Shown one piece after another: positions 13,456-22,376 of a DNA stretch of 64,000 bases (position 1 is the stretch's first letter; every line of letters starts with the position of its first letter). The notes under the pieces are model-generated. The model did no database searches. It saw only the letters and a program-made list of their open reading frames with translations, and was not told the DNA's origin. The stretch spans positions 62,001 through 126,000 of the forward strand of contig JBEKYM010000004.1 of the NCBI GenBank assembly GCA_049510975.1, in the 5' to 3' direction. The stretch is from JAKACA01 sp049510975. GTDB taxonomy: Bacteria > Actinomycetota > Acidimicrobiia > Acidimicrobiales > Bog-793. The position numbers and the translations under genes were made by a program.

Positions 13456-16436
13456 CCCTCTTGAAAGAGCACGACCTCGGCACACCGCCGGCGCAGCCCG
13501 CAGACGCAGACGTAGGTGCTGCTCCTGCGGTGACGATTCGCGTCGACGGACAAGCCGTCACCGTGCCGGCCGGGACCTCGGTCATGCGAGCAGCTGCCCT
13601 CGCCGGCATCGACGTCCCCAAGCTCTGCGCCACGGACTCCTTGCAAGCCTTTGGCTCCTGCCGCCTCTGCCTCGTCGAGATCGCCGGCCGCAAGGGGACG
13701 CCGGCATCGTGCACGACTCCCGTCGCCGACGGCATGCAGGTCGCCACTCAGACCCCCCGCCTCGAGCGTCTGCGGCGCGGCGTCATGGAGCTCTACATCT
13801 CCGATCACCCCCTCGACTGCCTCACCTGCGCCGCCAACGGCGACTGCGAGCTGCAGGACATGGCCGGCGCCGTCGGGCTCCGCGACGTGCGCTACGGCTA
13901 TGCCGGCGACAACCACCTCGATGCCGCCAAGGACGAGTCGAACCCGTACTTCACCTTCGATCCCTCCAAGTGCATCGTCTGCTCACGCTGCGTGCGAGCC
14001 TGCGACGAGGTGCAGGGGACGCTGGCGCTGACGATCGAGGGGAGGGGTTTCTTCTCGAAAGTCGCAGCCGGGCCGGCGGGCAACTTCTTCGACTCCGAGT
14101 GCGTCTCCTGCGGCGCCTGCGTGCAGGTCTGCCCGACGGCGACGCTCGAGGAGAAGTCCGTCATCACCCTCGGCGTGCCCCGTCGCACGGTGCTCACGAC
14201 GTGTGCCTACTGCGGCGTCGGCTGCACGTTCAAGGCCGAGCTGCGGGGCGACGAGGTCGTCCGCATGGTTCCCGCCAAGGAGGGCGGTGCCAACAGCGGG
14301 CACTCGTGTGTGAAGGGACGTTTCGCTTGGGGGTACGCCACCCACAAGGACCGCGTGCTCTCGCCCATGGTGCGCGAGGCGACCAGCGACCCGTGGCGGG
14401 AGGTCGGCTGGGATGAGGCGCTGCAGTTCGCCGCCGACCGGCTGCGATCGATCCAGTCGGAGCACGGGCGCGACTCCATCGGCGGCATCACGTCGTCTCG
14501 CTGCACGAACGAAGAGGTCTTCGTCGTGCAGAAGATGATCCGGGCCGCCTTCGGCAACAACAACGTCGACACGTGCGCACGTGTCTGCCACTCGCCGACG
14601 GGCTTCGGTCTGAAGCAGACGTTCGGGACTTCGGCCGGAACACAGGACTTCGTCTCGGTCGACCAGGCCGACGTGATCGTCGTCATCGGCGCCAACCCGA
14701 CCGACGGGCACCCGGTGTTCGCCTCTCACATGAAGCGCAGGCTGCGCGCCGGCGCCAAGCTCATCGTCATCGACCCGCGGCGCATCGACCTCGTGCGCAC
14801 GCCGCACGTCGAAGCTGCCCACTTCCTCCAGCTCCGGCCCGGGACGAACGTGGCGCTCGTGAACGCTCTCGCTCACGTCGTGGTGACCGAGGGCTTGGTG
14901 GACACCGAGTTCGTGGCGACCCGCTGCGATCCTGGGGCCTTTGCCACCTGGTCGGCGTTCATCTCCGCACCGGAGAACAGCCCGGAGGCGACCGAGGAGA
15001 TCACCGGCGTGCCGGCGGCCGAGGTGCGGGCGGCCGCTCGCCTGTATGCCACGGGCGGCAACGGCGCGATCTACTACGGCCTCGGCGTGACGGAGCACAG
15101 TCAGGGATCGACGATGGTCATGGGCATGGCCAACCTCGCCATGGCCACCGGCAACATCGGCCGCGAGGGCGTCGGTGTCAACCCGCTCCGGGGCCAGAAC
15201 AACGTGCAGGGCTCCTGCGACATGGGTTCGTTTCCCCACGAGCTCGCCGGCTACCGGCACGTGTCCGACGACACGGTCCGGGCGACCTTCGAGGCACTCT
15301 GGGGCACTTCCCTCGTGAGCGAGCCGGGGCTGCGCATCCCCAACATGTTCGACGCCGCCTTGGCGGGCGAGTTCCGGGCGCTCTTCGTACAAGGCGAGGA
15401 CATCGCCCAGAGCGACCCGAACACCACCCATGTGAAGGCGGCCCTCTCGGCGCTCGAGCTCGTCATCGTGCAAGACCTCTTCCTGAACGAGACGGCGGCC
15501 TTTGCTCACGTGTTCTTCCCGGGCACGTCCTTCCTCGAGAAGGACGGGACCTTCACCAACGCCGAGCGCCGCATCAACCGGGTGCGACCCGTCATGGCGG
15601 CACGGTGCGGCAAGCAGGAGTGGGAAGTCGCCTGCGAGCTGTCGAGCCTGCTCGGCTACCCGATGTCGTACGGGTCGGCCGCGGAGATCATGGACGAGAT
15701 CGCCGAGCTGACGCCGACGTTCTCCGGTGTGTCCTTCTCGCTCCTCGACCGCGTCGGGAGCGTGCAGTGGCCGTGCAACGAGGCAGCCCCGCTCGGCACC
15801 CCCGTCATGCACGTGGGCTCGTTCGTGCGCGGCCTCGGCCAGTTCGTCGAAACCCCCTTCATCCCCACCGACGAGCGCGCCACCCGCCGCTACCCGTTGA
15901 TCCTCACGACCGGGCGGATCCTGTCGCAGTACAACGTCGGCGCCCAGACTCGCCGCACGCCGAACGTCACGTGGCATCCGGAGGATCTGCTGGACATCCA
16001 CCCCTTCGACGCCTCTGAACGGGGAATCGCCGACGGCGGTCTCGTGGAGCTGGCGAGCCGCGTGGGCACGACCGTCCTGCGGGCGAGGCTGTCGGAGCGG
16101 ATGCCGGTGGGTGTCGTGTACACGACGTTCCATCATCCGGTGAGCGGCGCCAACGTCGTGACGACCGAGCATTCGGACTGGGCCACGAACTGCCCCGAGT
16201 ACAAGGTGACGGCCGTGCAGGTCCGGGCGAAGGTCGTCGTCGAGGACGGGACCTGGTCGAACGGATCGGTCGGCACCACTGGCGAGTTCGCTCCGGCAGT
16301 CGAGACCGACGACGGCAACGGCCAGGGCCGCCGGCGGCGGCGCGAGGCGGTGCCGGTCGGTGTTGGGTCGTTCGTCGCTCCGGTACCGGTGGCGAGCGCG
16401 TCGCCCGCCCCATTCGGCTCCCCGCCAGGACTCTGA
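13452..16436 (+). CDS. fdsA: NAD-dependent formate dehydrogenase alpha subunit (Mo-bis-MGD)
   Basis: A 994-residue catalytic subunit that oxidises formate to CO2. The N-terminal NuoG-like module has a [2Fe-2S] ferredoxin domain (C58, then CRLC), the His-Cys cluster (DHPLDCLTCAANGDCELQ), and two [4Fe-4S] motifs, CIVCSRCVRAC and CVSCGACVQVC. A further cluster motif, CAYCGVGC, opens the molybdopterin domain. The Mo ligand is C379 in ARVCHSPTG, an ordinary TGC codon and not Sec, followed by the catalytic His. The C-terminal MGD-binding domain is present (HPEDLLDIHPFDASERGI). An unusual 60-residue basic then Pro/Ala-rich tail follows residue 935. ATG 13452 overlaps the fdsB stop. Confidence 0.95.
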   Translation: MTLLKEHDLGTPPAQPADADVGAAPAVTIRVDGQAVTVPAGTSVMRAAALAGIDVPKLCATDSLQAFGSCRLCLVEIAGRKGTPASCTTPVADGMQVATQTPRLERLRRGVMELYISDHPLDCLTCAANGDCELQDMAGAVGLRDVRYGYAGDNHLDAAKDESNPYFTFDPSKCIVCSRCVRACDEVQGTLALTIEGRGFFSKVAAGPAGNFFDSECVSCGACVQVCPTATLEEKSVITLGVPRRTVLTTCAYCGVGCTFKAELRGDEVVRMVPAKEGGANSGHSCVKGRFAWGYATHKDRVLSPMVREATSDPWREVGWDEALQFAADRLRSIQSEHGRDSIGGITSSRCTNEEVFVVQKMIRAAFGNNNVDTCARVCHSPTGFGLKQTFGTSAGTQDFVSVDQADVIVVIGANPTDGHPVFASHMKRRLRAGAKLIVIDPRRIDLVRTPHVEAAHFLQLRPGTNVALVNALAHVVVTEGLVDTEFVATRCDPGAFATWSAFISAPENSPEATEEITGVPAAEVRAAARLYATGGNGAIYYGLGVTEHSQGSTMVMGMANLAMATGNIGREGVGVNPLRGQNNVQGSCDMGSFPHELAGYRHVSDDTVRATFEALWGTSLVSEPGLRIPNMFDAALAGEFRALFVQGEDIAQSDPNTTHVKAALSALELVIVQDLFLNETAAFAHVFFPGTSFLEKDGTFTNAERRINRVRPVMAARCGKQEWEVACELSSLLGYPMSYGSAAEIMDEIAELTPTFSGVSFSLLDRVGSVQWPCNEAAPLGTPVMHVGSFVRGLGQFVETPFIPTDERATRRYPLILTTGRILSQYNVGAQTRRTPNVTWHPEDLLDIHPFDASERGIADGGLVELASRVGTTVLRARLSERMPVGVVYTTFHHPVSGANVVTTEHSDWATNCPEYKVTAVQVRAKVVVEDGTWSNGSVGTTGEFAPAVETDDGNGQGRRRRREAVPVGVGSFVAPVPVASASPAPFGSPPGL

Positions 16437-16715
16437 TTGCCGGACTCGAGCGAACCCCAGTCATCGTCGGAAGTGTCCGGCGCACCTGAGTATCGATCTC
16501 CGGTTCCCGACTTGATCCGGATGGCCAATCAGATCGCTGCCAACTTCGCCCATCATCCGGCCGATCAGGCGTCTCGTGAGGTGGCTGAGCATCTGACGGC
16601 GTTTTGGACGCCGACGATGCGATCAGAGCTCGAGGCGTGGGTGGCAGCCGGGGGCGAGGAGCTCCACCCGCTGGCCGTCGAGGCCGTCCGAATCTCGAAT
16701 CACAAGCCTCACTGA
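16437..16715 (+). CDS. fdsD: Formate dehydrogenase delta subunit
   Basis: A 92-residue protein. Residues 26-92 match FdsD: PDLIRMANQIAANFAHHP, then EVAEHLTAFWTPTMRSELEAW and LHPLAVEAV. FdsD is a small accessory subunit of soluble NAD-dependent formate dehydrogenases; in Rhodobacter/Cupriavidus systems it is needed for an active, stable holoenzyme. The only well-placed start is TTG 16437, immediately after the fdsA stop, with AGGA 6 nt upstream. A GTG at 16473 is the fallback. The sulfurtransferase/chaperone FdsC (FdhD) is not in the window and must be encoded elsewhere. Confidence 0.88.
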   Translation: MPDSSEPQSSSEVSGAPEYRSPVPDLIRMANQIAANFAHHPADQASREVAEHLTAFWTPTMRSELEAWVAAGGEELHPLAVEAVRISNHKPH

Positions 16716-16739
16716 TCCGGCGAGGGTCGGGGCCGCCAC

Positions 16740-17588
16740 CTGCACACCCACCTGACTGCTGTCGTCCTCGTCGTCGTCATCGGCGCCGGCGTCCTGCACG
16801 CGTCGTGGAACGCCATGGCCAAGTCGATCGAGGATCGGCTGCTGGCGTTCGCACTCATCGGCGTGGCGAGCACCCTCGCCGGAGGTATCGCCCTCATCGT
16901 GACGGGACTGCCGGCGCGCGCTGCCATCGGCTACGTCGTGGTGTCCACGTGCTTCCACATCGCCTACGAGTCGGGTCTCATCAACTCGTACCGCCTCGGT
17001 GCCTTCAACCAGACCTATCCGATCGCCCGTGGGACCTCGCCGCTGGTCGTGGCCGTGGGGGCCTACTTTGTCGCCCACGAGCACTTGAGTCTGCTGGCGT
17101 GGACGGGCATCGTCATCCTGGCGCTGGGGTTGATGAGCTTGGCGCTGTCGGCGGGCAGGCTCACGCGCGCCGAGTTGCCGGCGATCGCCGCAGCGCTCGC
17201 CACAGGGCTCGCCATCGCCGCCTACACCCTGGTCGACGGTCTCGGCGTCCGCCGCTCGCACGATCCGTACGCCTACTCGGCTCTCCTCTTCCTCATGCAG
17301 GGACCGGTGTATCCAATCGTGTACCTCGTCCGCCGGCGGCCAGTCGTCTGGCGCCAGGTGACGACGATCAGCCGCGGGCTCGCGGCCGGCTTCATCTCCG
17401 TCGTCGCCTACTCCCTCGTGCTCTGGGCGCAGACGAAGGCACCGCTCGCCGAGGTGGCGGCATTGCGTGAGACGAGCGTAATTGCGGCCGCCATCATCGG
17501 CGCCGTGTTCCTGCGGGAAAGCTTCGGTGCCCGACGCTTTGCCGCCGCTGTGCTCGTAGCGGCCGGCATCGTTCTCATCGCCGTCTGA
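16740..17588 (+). CDS. EamA/DMT-family transporter, probable CTG start
   Basis: A 282-residue polytopic protein with ten predicted membrane helices in two EamA repeats. Repeat one contains the family element GVLHASWNAMAK at the end of helix 1; repeat two ends with the typical VIAAAIIGAVFLRESFG. The first ATG (16815) would remove almost all of helix 1 including that element. No ATG, GTG or TTG occurs in frame between the fdsD stop and 16815, whereas CTG 16740 gives a full-length protein. Hence the start chosen. Only 24 bp separate it from fdsD, so it may be co-transcribed with the formate dehydrogenase genes. Substrate unknown. Confidence 0.8.
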   Translation: MHTHLTAVVLVVVIGAGVLHASWNAMAKSIEDRLLAFALIGVASTLAGGIALIVTGLPARAAIGYVVVSTCFHIAYESGLINSYRLGAFNQTYPIARGTSPLVVAVGAYFVAHEHLSLLAWTGIVILALGLMSLALSAGRLTRAELPAIAAALATGLAIAAYTLVDGLGVRRSHDPYAYSALLFLMQGPVYPIVYLVRRRPVVWRQVTTISRGLAAGFISVVAYSLVLWAQTKAPLAEVAALRETSVIAAAIIGAVFLRESFGARRFAAAVLVAAGIVLIAV

Positions 17589-17606
17589 GCACGACGCTTC
17601 GGGGGG

Positions 17607-18704
17607 CTAGCGCGAGCGGCCCCCGGGAGGAAGGGCAGCACTCGACCCGGATCCGGAGCCGCCCCCGGAACCACCGGACCCGCCCGAACCACCGGAACCG
17701 GATCCCGGACCGGACCCCGGCCCGCCTCCCGAGCCGGCGGCACCGGCGGCATCGAGCACGCTCTTCAGCATCTGGGATGCCCCCATGAGCCCGGCCGACT
17801 CGTAGGGGACGACGATCTTGGCGTTGTCGCTCTCCACGAGGCGCGAGAGGGTGTCGAGCTGCAGGACCGCCAGCAGCTCCGGCGTCGGGTGCGACTCGAG
17901 GATGGCGGCGTAGACCTGCCGCACGGCTTCCGCCCGCCCTTCGGCCTCCTGGATCAGGGCGGCCTTGCGGCCTTCTGCCCGGAGACGGAGCGCCTCCCGC
18001 TCACCTTCAGCTTGGCGGACCTGCGCCTGCTTCTGGCCCTCGGAGGCGAGAATGGCGGCTTGTTTCTTGCCCTCGGCTTCGTTGATGGCAGCCTGCCGTT
18101 CTCCTTCGGCCTTCAAGATGAGGGCTCGCTTCTGCTGCTCGGCTTCCTTCTGGAGGCTCATCGCCTGCAGAACATTGGTTGGCGGGACGATGTCCACGAT
18201 CTCGATGCGGTTGATGCGGACGCCCCACTTGTCCGTGACCGGCTCCATGTGGCCCTGCAGCTCGGCGTTGATGCGCTCCCGCTCGGTGAGGGCTTCGTCG
18301 AGCGTGAGGCCTCCGAACACCGCTCGAAGAGCGGTTCTCGCCAGCTGAAAGATCGCCACCTCGTAGTTGCTGACCGAGAAGAGGGCGGCCTTCGGGTCGA
18401 CGACCTGGCTGAAGATCGTCGCCGACACGAGGACGCTGACGTTGTCCTTCGTAATGACGTCCTGCTGATCGCCGGTCCTTGGGACCTCGCGGACGTCGAC
18501 CGTCTGCACCTGGTCGATGAACGGCACGAGCATCGCCACGCCCGGGTTGCGCACGGCGTGGTACTGACCGAGGCGCTTTTGCACCCCGACGGTGCCCTGC
18601 TGGATCAGCTTGATGGAGCGATAGGCGGTCGACAACACGAGGATGACGACGACCAGCAGCACGACGTACAGGACGACCTCGGATCCAGACGTGGCGAGAA
18701 TCAT
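17607..18704 (-). CDS. SPFH/Band 7 (stomatin-like) membrane protein
   Basis: A 365-residue protein with one N-terminal membrane helix (residues 9-27), an SPFH domain (about 30-200; VRNPGVAMLVPFIDQVQ and TRAL-type segment TALRAVFGGLTLDEAL) and a long Ala/Glu-rich coiled coil (AEGERQAAINEAEGKKQAAI, about 200-265). The last 45 residues are a Gly/Ser/Pro low-complexity tail. Such proteins oligomerise in membrane microdomains and often pair with NfeD proteins. Its ATG overlaps the stop of the upstream NfeD-like gene, the classic arrangement. It resembles QmcA. The Gly-Ser tail is a lineage-specific addition. Confidence 0.92.
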   Translation of the reverse strand: MILATSGSEVVLYVVLLVVVILVLSTAYRSIKLIQQGTVGVQKRLGQYHAVRNPGVAMLVPFIDQVQTVDVREVPRTGDQQDVITKDNVSVLVSATIFSQVVDPKAALFSVSNYEVAIFQLARTALRAVFGGLTLDEALTERERINAELQGHMEPVTDKWGVRINRIEIVDIVPPTNVLQAMSLQKEAEQQKRALILKAEGERQAAINEAEGKKQAAILASEGQKQAQVRQAEGEREALRLRAEGRKAALIQEAEGRAEAVRQVYAAILESHPTPELLAVLQLDTLSRLVESDNAKIVVPYESAGLMGASQMLKSVLDAAGAAGSGGGPGSGPGSGSGGSGGSGGSGGGSGSGSSAALPPGGRSR

Positions 18705-19192
18705 GGGACATCTCCTTCGTTGTCTTCGGGAAGCTCGAAGGGAGCCATACCGAGGGTGGGCAGATCCTGAACGACGAACGTGGTGCCCTGTAGCTCGAGG
18801 ACCATGACGAGCGTGCCGGACGGGATGGGTTTGCCATCTTGGGAGATCGCCTTCCAGAGCTCACCCTCGACGCGGACCCGACCCGGGTTGGCGGCGCCGC
18901 CGATCGCCTCGGCGACGAACACCTCCTTGCCAACCTGACCCTGCAGCCCCGACACGAGCCGCCCCTCGCCCGATGACATGGCTCTCACCAAATTGGGACG
19001 AACGAGGAAGAGGCCGAGGAGGGCGGCGACGGCGAAGGCAGGGATCTGGACGATGACGCCTGCCCCGGCGAGGGCGAGCACGGCGGCGACGATGGCTCCG
19101 AGTCCGATGAACAGCGCGTAGAAGGCGCGGTGTCCGAACTCGGCCACGAGGAAGACGGCGGCGATGAGAAACCACCAAAGTCCCTCACCCAT
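18701..19192 (-). CDS. NfeD-like membrane protein
   Basis: A 163-residue short-form NfeD protein: three N-terminal hydrophobic segments (about 5-23, 28-48, 50-64), then a soluble OB-fold domain (about 80-150) with LVSGLQGQVGKEVFVAEAIG and GRVRVEGELWKAISQDG. There is no ClpP-like protease part. NfeD proteins are partners of stomatins, here encoded in the next, overlapping gene. The start is ATG 19192, where GAGG lies 7 nt upstream; a GTG one codon earlier is too close to it. Confidence 0.9.
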   Translation of the reverse strand: MGEGLWWFLIAAVFLVAEFGHRAFYALFIGLGAIVAAVLALAGAGVIVQIPAFAVAALLGLFLVRPNLVRAMSSGEGRLVSGLQGQVGKEVFVAEAIGGAANPGRVRVEGELWKAISQDGKPIPSGTLVMVLELQGTTFVVQDLPTLGMAPFELPEDNEGDVP

Positions 19193-19333
19193 CACTCAAC
19201 CTCATTGCCCGTCCCTTCGTTGCTACGTCCGACCAGCATGTGAGCTGGATCGGTCGTGCACTTGCGAGGCTATCCGGCGCGTGACGATTGCGTGACTGTT
19301 CTCCACGCCGCCCGGTCGGGGTCGCCCCGCCAG

Positions 19334-20056
19334 TCAGGGTCGGGTCGGATCGGGCGCCTCCGGGCTCTCCCGGGGCGGTGCCGGGCCGACGGGCGGTTGA
19401 GTCGTAGTCGGCTGTCCTGGCTGCGGTTGCAGCTGTGGTTGCGGCTGCGGCGACCGGACGATCGCGGCGGCCAGCAGCGTGAGGTTGGGGACGAGCATCG
19501 TGCCTTCGTCGGTCGTGAACACGACGTAGGTGAGGCCCATGGAGACGACGTGACCGTCGAAGATGCCGCCGAGCGCGCCGGACCTCACTCGCACGTGATC
19601 GCCGGCCCGAAACGGCCGCGCGACGAGCAGCACGATTCCCGCGAACATGTTGCCGAGGCTCTGTTGGGCAGCGATACCGAGCACGACACCGGTGATGGCT
19701 CCGCCCAGCAGCAGCTGCGACACGCCGATGTGCAGGATCGTGAGCGCGACGAGGAGGACGACGACGAGCCCGACGATTGTGAGGATGAGGCGGACCGACG
19801 CCGCCGTTGCCTTGTCGGCCAACGCGATCGCCCGGCCCAGCTGGTTGGCAAGCCGGCGGATCGTGTAGGACCCGAGGACGAGCCAAGCAGCGCCCGATGC
19901 GTAGGCAATGATCCGATGGCGTCGGTACTCGGCCGCCTGGGCCGGCGAGAGCGGCCCGACGGAGTGGATCTCGCCGCCGTAGTGGTAGCCGACGACGAGG
20001 GCAGCGATGGCACCGGCGGCGACGATGATCTCGATGCCAAGGCGGCGCTTGGTCAT
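19334..20056 (-). CDS. MscS-family small mechanosensitive channel
   Basis: A 240-residue protein with four hydrophobic segments. The pore-lining helix is recognisable as LLLGGAITGVVLGIAAQQSLGNMFAGI (residues about 133-160), followed by the beta-domain start LLVARPFRAGDHVRV and a segment that normally tunes gating. The large C-terminal domain of E. coli MscS is shortened. A Gln/Pro-rich repeat tail (PQPQPQLQPQPGQP) replaces it. It probably opens under membrane tension to release solutes during osmotic downshock. TAGATT ends 6 nt before its ATG. Confidence 0.9.
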   Translation of the reverse strand: MTKRRLGIEIIVAAGAIAALVVGYHYGGEIHSVGPLSPAQAAEYRRHRIIAYASGAAWLVLGSYTIRRLANQLGRAIALADKATAASVRLILTIVGLVVVLLVALTILHIGVSQLLLGGAITGVVLGIAAQQSLGNMFAGIVLLVARPFRAGDHVRVRSGALGGIFDGHVVSMGLTYVVFTTDEGTMLVPNLTLLAAAIVRSPQPQPQLQPQPGQPTTTQPPVGPAPPRESPEAPDPTRP

Positions 20057-20062
20057 CGGGTC

Positions 20063-20068
20063 AATCTA
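20063..20068 (-). promoter_or_regulatory. -10 box TAGATT (MscS gene)
   Basis: On the minus strand TAGATT is followed by GACCCG and then ATG 20056: the 6-nt spacing of a leaderless start. Confidence 0.55.
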
Positions 20069-20231
20069 GGGCCATCGGGTCCATCGAGTCCGCCTGGCCG
20101 GGCGGCTGCGGTCGCTGGGCTTGGAGATCGGGCCGACATCATCACGACGACTGGCCTCGAAGCGGCCTTACGACTCCGCGATGGCCTCGTCGCCACCGAG
20201 GAAGCGACAGGTCAAGAGCACGTTCCGAGCA

Positions 20232-20247
20232 GCCGGCTCGGGCCGGC
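20232..20247 (-). terminator. Short perfect GC hairpin after the small membrane gene
   Basis: GCCGGC-N4-GCCGGC begins about 6 bp beyond the stop at 20253. There is no T-run, so only a non-canonical terminator role is possible. Confidence 0.25.
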
Positions 20248-20252
20248 GCCCT

Positions 20253-20513
20253 TCAGCGCCAGCGCGGTGCTCGGTTGGTGGTGCGAGACGAGATGTACAG
20301 CCCGATGGAGACGACCAGCAGCACGACGCCCACCGCCACGCCGGCGATTCCTCGATGCGAGTGTGTCGCGCGCGAGACGTGGTGTCTGGCATGACCCGGA
20401 AACCAAGCGGGAAGTGAGGAGGAGGCCACGGTCAAGTAGACGATGCCCGCTGCCAAGGCGAGAAGGGCGATGATGCCGATGATGATCGCGAAAATTCGCC
20501 GCGGGTTGCTCAT
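20253..20513 (-). CDS. Small two-helix membrane protein
   Basis: An 86-residue protein with two membrane segments (about 7-31 and 55-75). The connecting loop is His/Arg-rich (FPGHARHHVSRATHSHRG) and the C-terminus is basic. I do not recognise a family. The hydrophobic pattern and GC-biased third positions support coding. ATG 20513 is preferred over GTG 20519, because TATCCT ends exactly 6 nt before it and no ribosome binding site is present. It stands alone between MscS and a divergent MFS gene. Confidence 0.55.
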   Translation of the reverse strand: MSNPRRIFAIIIGIIALLALAAGIVYLTVASSSLPAWFPGHARHHVSRATHSHRGIAGVAVGVVLLVVSIGLYISSRTTNRAPRWR

Positions 20514-20519
20514 TCGCAC

Positions 20520-20525
20520 AGGATA
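20520..20525 (-). promoter_or_regulatory. -10 box TATCCT (small membrane gene)
   Basis: On the minus strand TATCCT is followed by GTGCGA and ATG 20513. Confidence 0.5.
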
Positions 20526-20678
20526 GGCGCGGGGGTGACCGGGACACTATTTCAATCGAGTGAACCTGCTTGCCCCTGCCCGTCTCGCCCGCAGAGAACC
20601 GGAGGCCAGGAAAGCTAGCGAGGGTTCTTCGCCGCGACTGGGTCACGCCTGGGCCGACCGGGTGGGAAGCTCAGTGCG

Positions 20679-22004
20679 ATGGACGACGATCCGGCCCTGT
20701 GGGACCGGCCCACGACCCACGGCCCGGGGCCGCCCGATCACGCGCAGCCGACCCTGCGCAGGTGGCGAGACCCCCAAGTCGTCGGGCTGGCGCTCATGGC
20801 CATGTCGGCAGGCTTCGGGCAATTCGGGGTCGTGGCAGCGCTCGGCGACGTCGCCCGGACCTTCGGCCGGCTGACCTCGGGCGCCTCGCTCGCCGACCAG
20901 GCGGGCCTCTCCGGCACGAAACTCGGCCTCGGTCTCGCCATCATCCGGCTCGCCTCGCTCGGTGGACTGCCCCTCGCCGGCCTTGCCGACCGGGTCGGCC
21001 GGCGCAAGACCTTGATCGCCTTCACCGCCGTCGGGCTCGCCATCACGGTGGCCTCGGCGGCGAGCCCGGGCTACTGGTGGTTCGTCGTCATCTTCGCCCT
21101 CGGCCGCCCGATGCTGAGCGCCACGAACGCTCTCGCCGGCGTGTCGGCCGCCGAAGAGACCAGCTCGCGCGACCGCGCCAAAGCCGTCGCCCTCATCGCC
21201 GCGGGCTACGGCATCGGGACCGGACTGGTCGCCTTCATCCACGGGTTGCTGGGATCGCAGCTGGGGTTTCGCGGCGTAGTCGGCCTCGCCATCGTGCCGC
21301 TCGCCCTCCTGCCGCTGGTCGCGCGTCGAGTGGAGGAGCCGGATCGTTTCGCCCGGCAGGCCGTGCGGGGCGAGCACGCCCTGCCGGTCCTCGGTGCCAT
21401 CGCGCCGGCCTTCCGTCGGCGGCTCGTGATCGTCTCGATCATCGCATTTGCGCTCTCGATCATCACCGGGCCGGCCAACAGCTTCGTCTACCTCTATGCG
21501 GAGAACGTCGTCCACGTGAGCGGCGCCGTCACCTCGGCGATGGTGGCAGCCGCCGGCGTCACCGGTCTGTGCGGGCTGCTGCTCGGCCGCTATCTCGCTG
21601 ACCGGCTCGGCCGGCGACCGACGACGGTCATCGCCATGGTCGCCATGGCCGGCCTCGGGGTGCTCACCTACTCGGGCTCGGCCGCCGCCGTCGTGACGGG
21701 CTACGTGCTCGGCGTCCTGGCGGCATCCACGATCGCCCCGGCCGCCGGTGCCTACATCAACGAGCTGTTCCCGACTGCAGTGCGGGCATCGGTGGCCGGC
21801 TGGCAGATCGCCGCCGGCACGCTCGGAGCCGTCACCGGGCTGCTCGCCTTCGGGGCGATCGCCGACGTCGGCAACCGTTTCGGTACGGCAGCGGCCGCAA
21901 CGTTCCTGCCTGCGCTCGCAGGGGTCTTCCTGCTGCTGCTCTTGCCCGAGACCCGCAACCGGGAGCTCGAGGAGCTCTGGCCCGAAGTGACCGGCCCGAG
22001 CTGA
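20679..22004 (+). CDS. MFS transporter
   Basis: A 441-residue major facilitator with twelve predicted helices. The loop 2-3 signature reads GLADRVGRRKTL and its repeat in the second half LADRLGRRPTTVI. The motif TYINELFPTAVR-like AAGAYINELFPTAVRASVAG is typical of the sugar-porter/aromatic-acid branch, and RNRELEELWPE at the end is common in that branch. The N-terminus has about 38 hydrophilic residues before helix 1. The substrate cannot be predicted. ATG 20679 was taken as the start; no strong ribosome binding site is seen. Confidence 0.88.
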   Translation: MDDDPALWDRPTTHGPGPPDHAQPTLRRWRDPQVVGLALMAMSAGFGQFGVVAALGDVARTFGRLTSGASLADQAGLSGTKLGLGLAIIRLASLGGLPLAGLADRVGRRKTLIAFTAVGLAITVASAASPGYWWFVVIFALGRPMLSATNALAGVSAAEETSSRDRAKAVALIAAGYGIGTGLVAFIHGLLGSQLGFRGVVGLAIVPLALLPLVARRVEEPDRFARQAVRGEHALPVLGAIAPAFRRRLVIVSIIAFALSIITGPANSFVYLYAENVVHVSGAVTSAMVAAAGVTGLCGLLLGRYLADRLGRRPTTVIAMVAMAGLGVLTYSGSAAAVVTGYVLGVLAASTIAPAAGAYINELFPTAVRASVAGWQIAAGTLGAVTGLLAFGAIADVGNRFGTAAAATFLPALAGVFLLLLLPETRNRELEELWPEVTGPS

Positions 22005-22022
22005 TCGCCGCGCAGCGGGCAG

Positions 22023-22373
22023 TCAGCCGGTTCCTTGCGTCCGTTGTTGCACGAGATCGCGGTACTCGGGGTGGTGCCGCACGAAGGCCGCGACGAAGGG
22101 GCACACCGGCACGGCCCGCAGGTCGCTTCGGCGGACGTCGTCCAAGGCGGCCTTGATGAGGCGGCTGGCGAGGCCCTTGCCTTCGAAGGCTGGCTCGATC
22201 TCGGTGTGGGTGAAGGTGACGACCCCGTCTTCGTGCGTGTACTCGGCGAAACCCGCCAACGCAGACCCGTCGTAGATCTCATAACGGGACTGATCGGTAT
22301 CGTGAACGACATCGGAGTCGTCCGTGGGGAGCTTCGTCATCGCAGCATCCACGCCGGCCGGCTGGGGCTGCAC
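22023..22373 (-). CDS. GNAT-fold N-acetyltransferase (COG2388/YjdJ type)
   Basis: A 116-residue minimal GNAT protein. The acetyl-CoA loop reads EPAFEGKGLASRLIKAALDDVR, after VVTFTHTEI, and the C-terminal PVCPFVAAFVRHHPEYRDLV is the family ending. These proteins are short and of unknown acceptor. GTG 22373 begins 3 nt after the stop of the CDGSH gene, implying co-transcription; ATG 22340 is the alternative. CDGSH proteins and YjdJ-type acetyltransferases are frequently adjacent or fused in bacteria (from memory), which supports a linked role. Confidence 0.85.
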   Translation of the reverse strand: MQPQPAGVDAAMTKLPTDDSDVVHDTDQSRYEIYDGSALAGFAEYTHEDGVVTFTHTEIEPAFEGKGLASRLIKAALDDVRRSDLRAVPVCPFVAAFVRHHPEYRDLVQQRTQGTG

Positions 22374-22376
22374 GAC

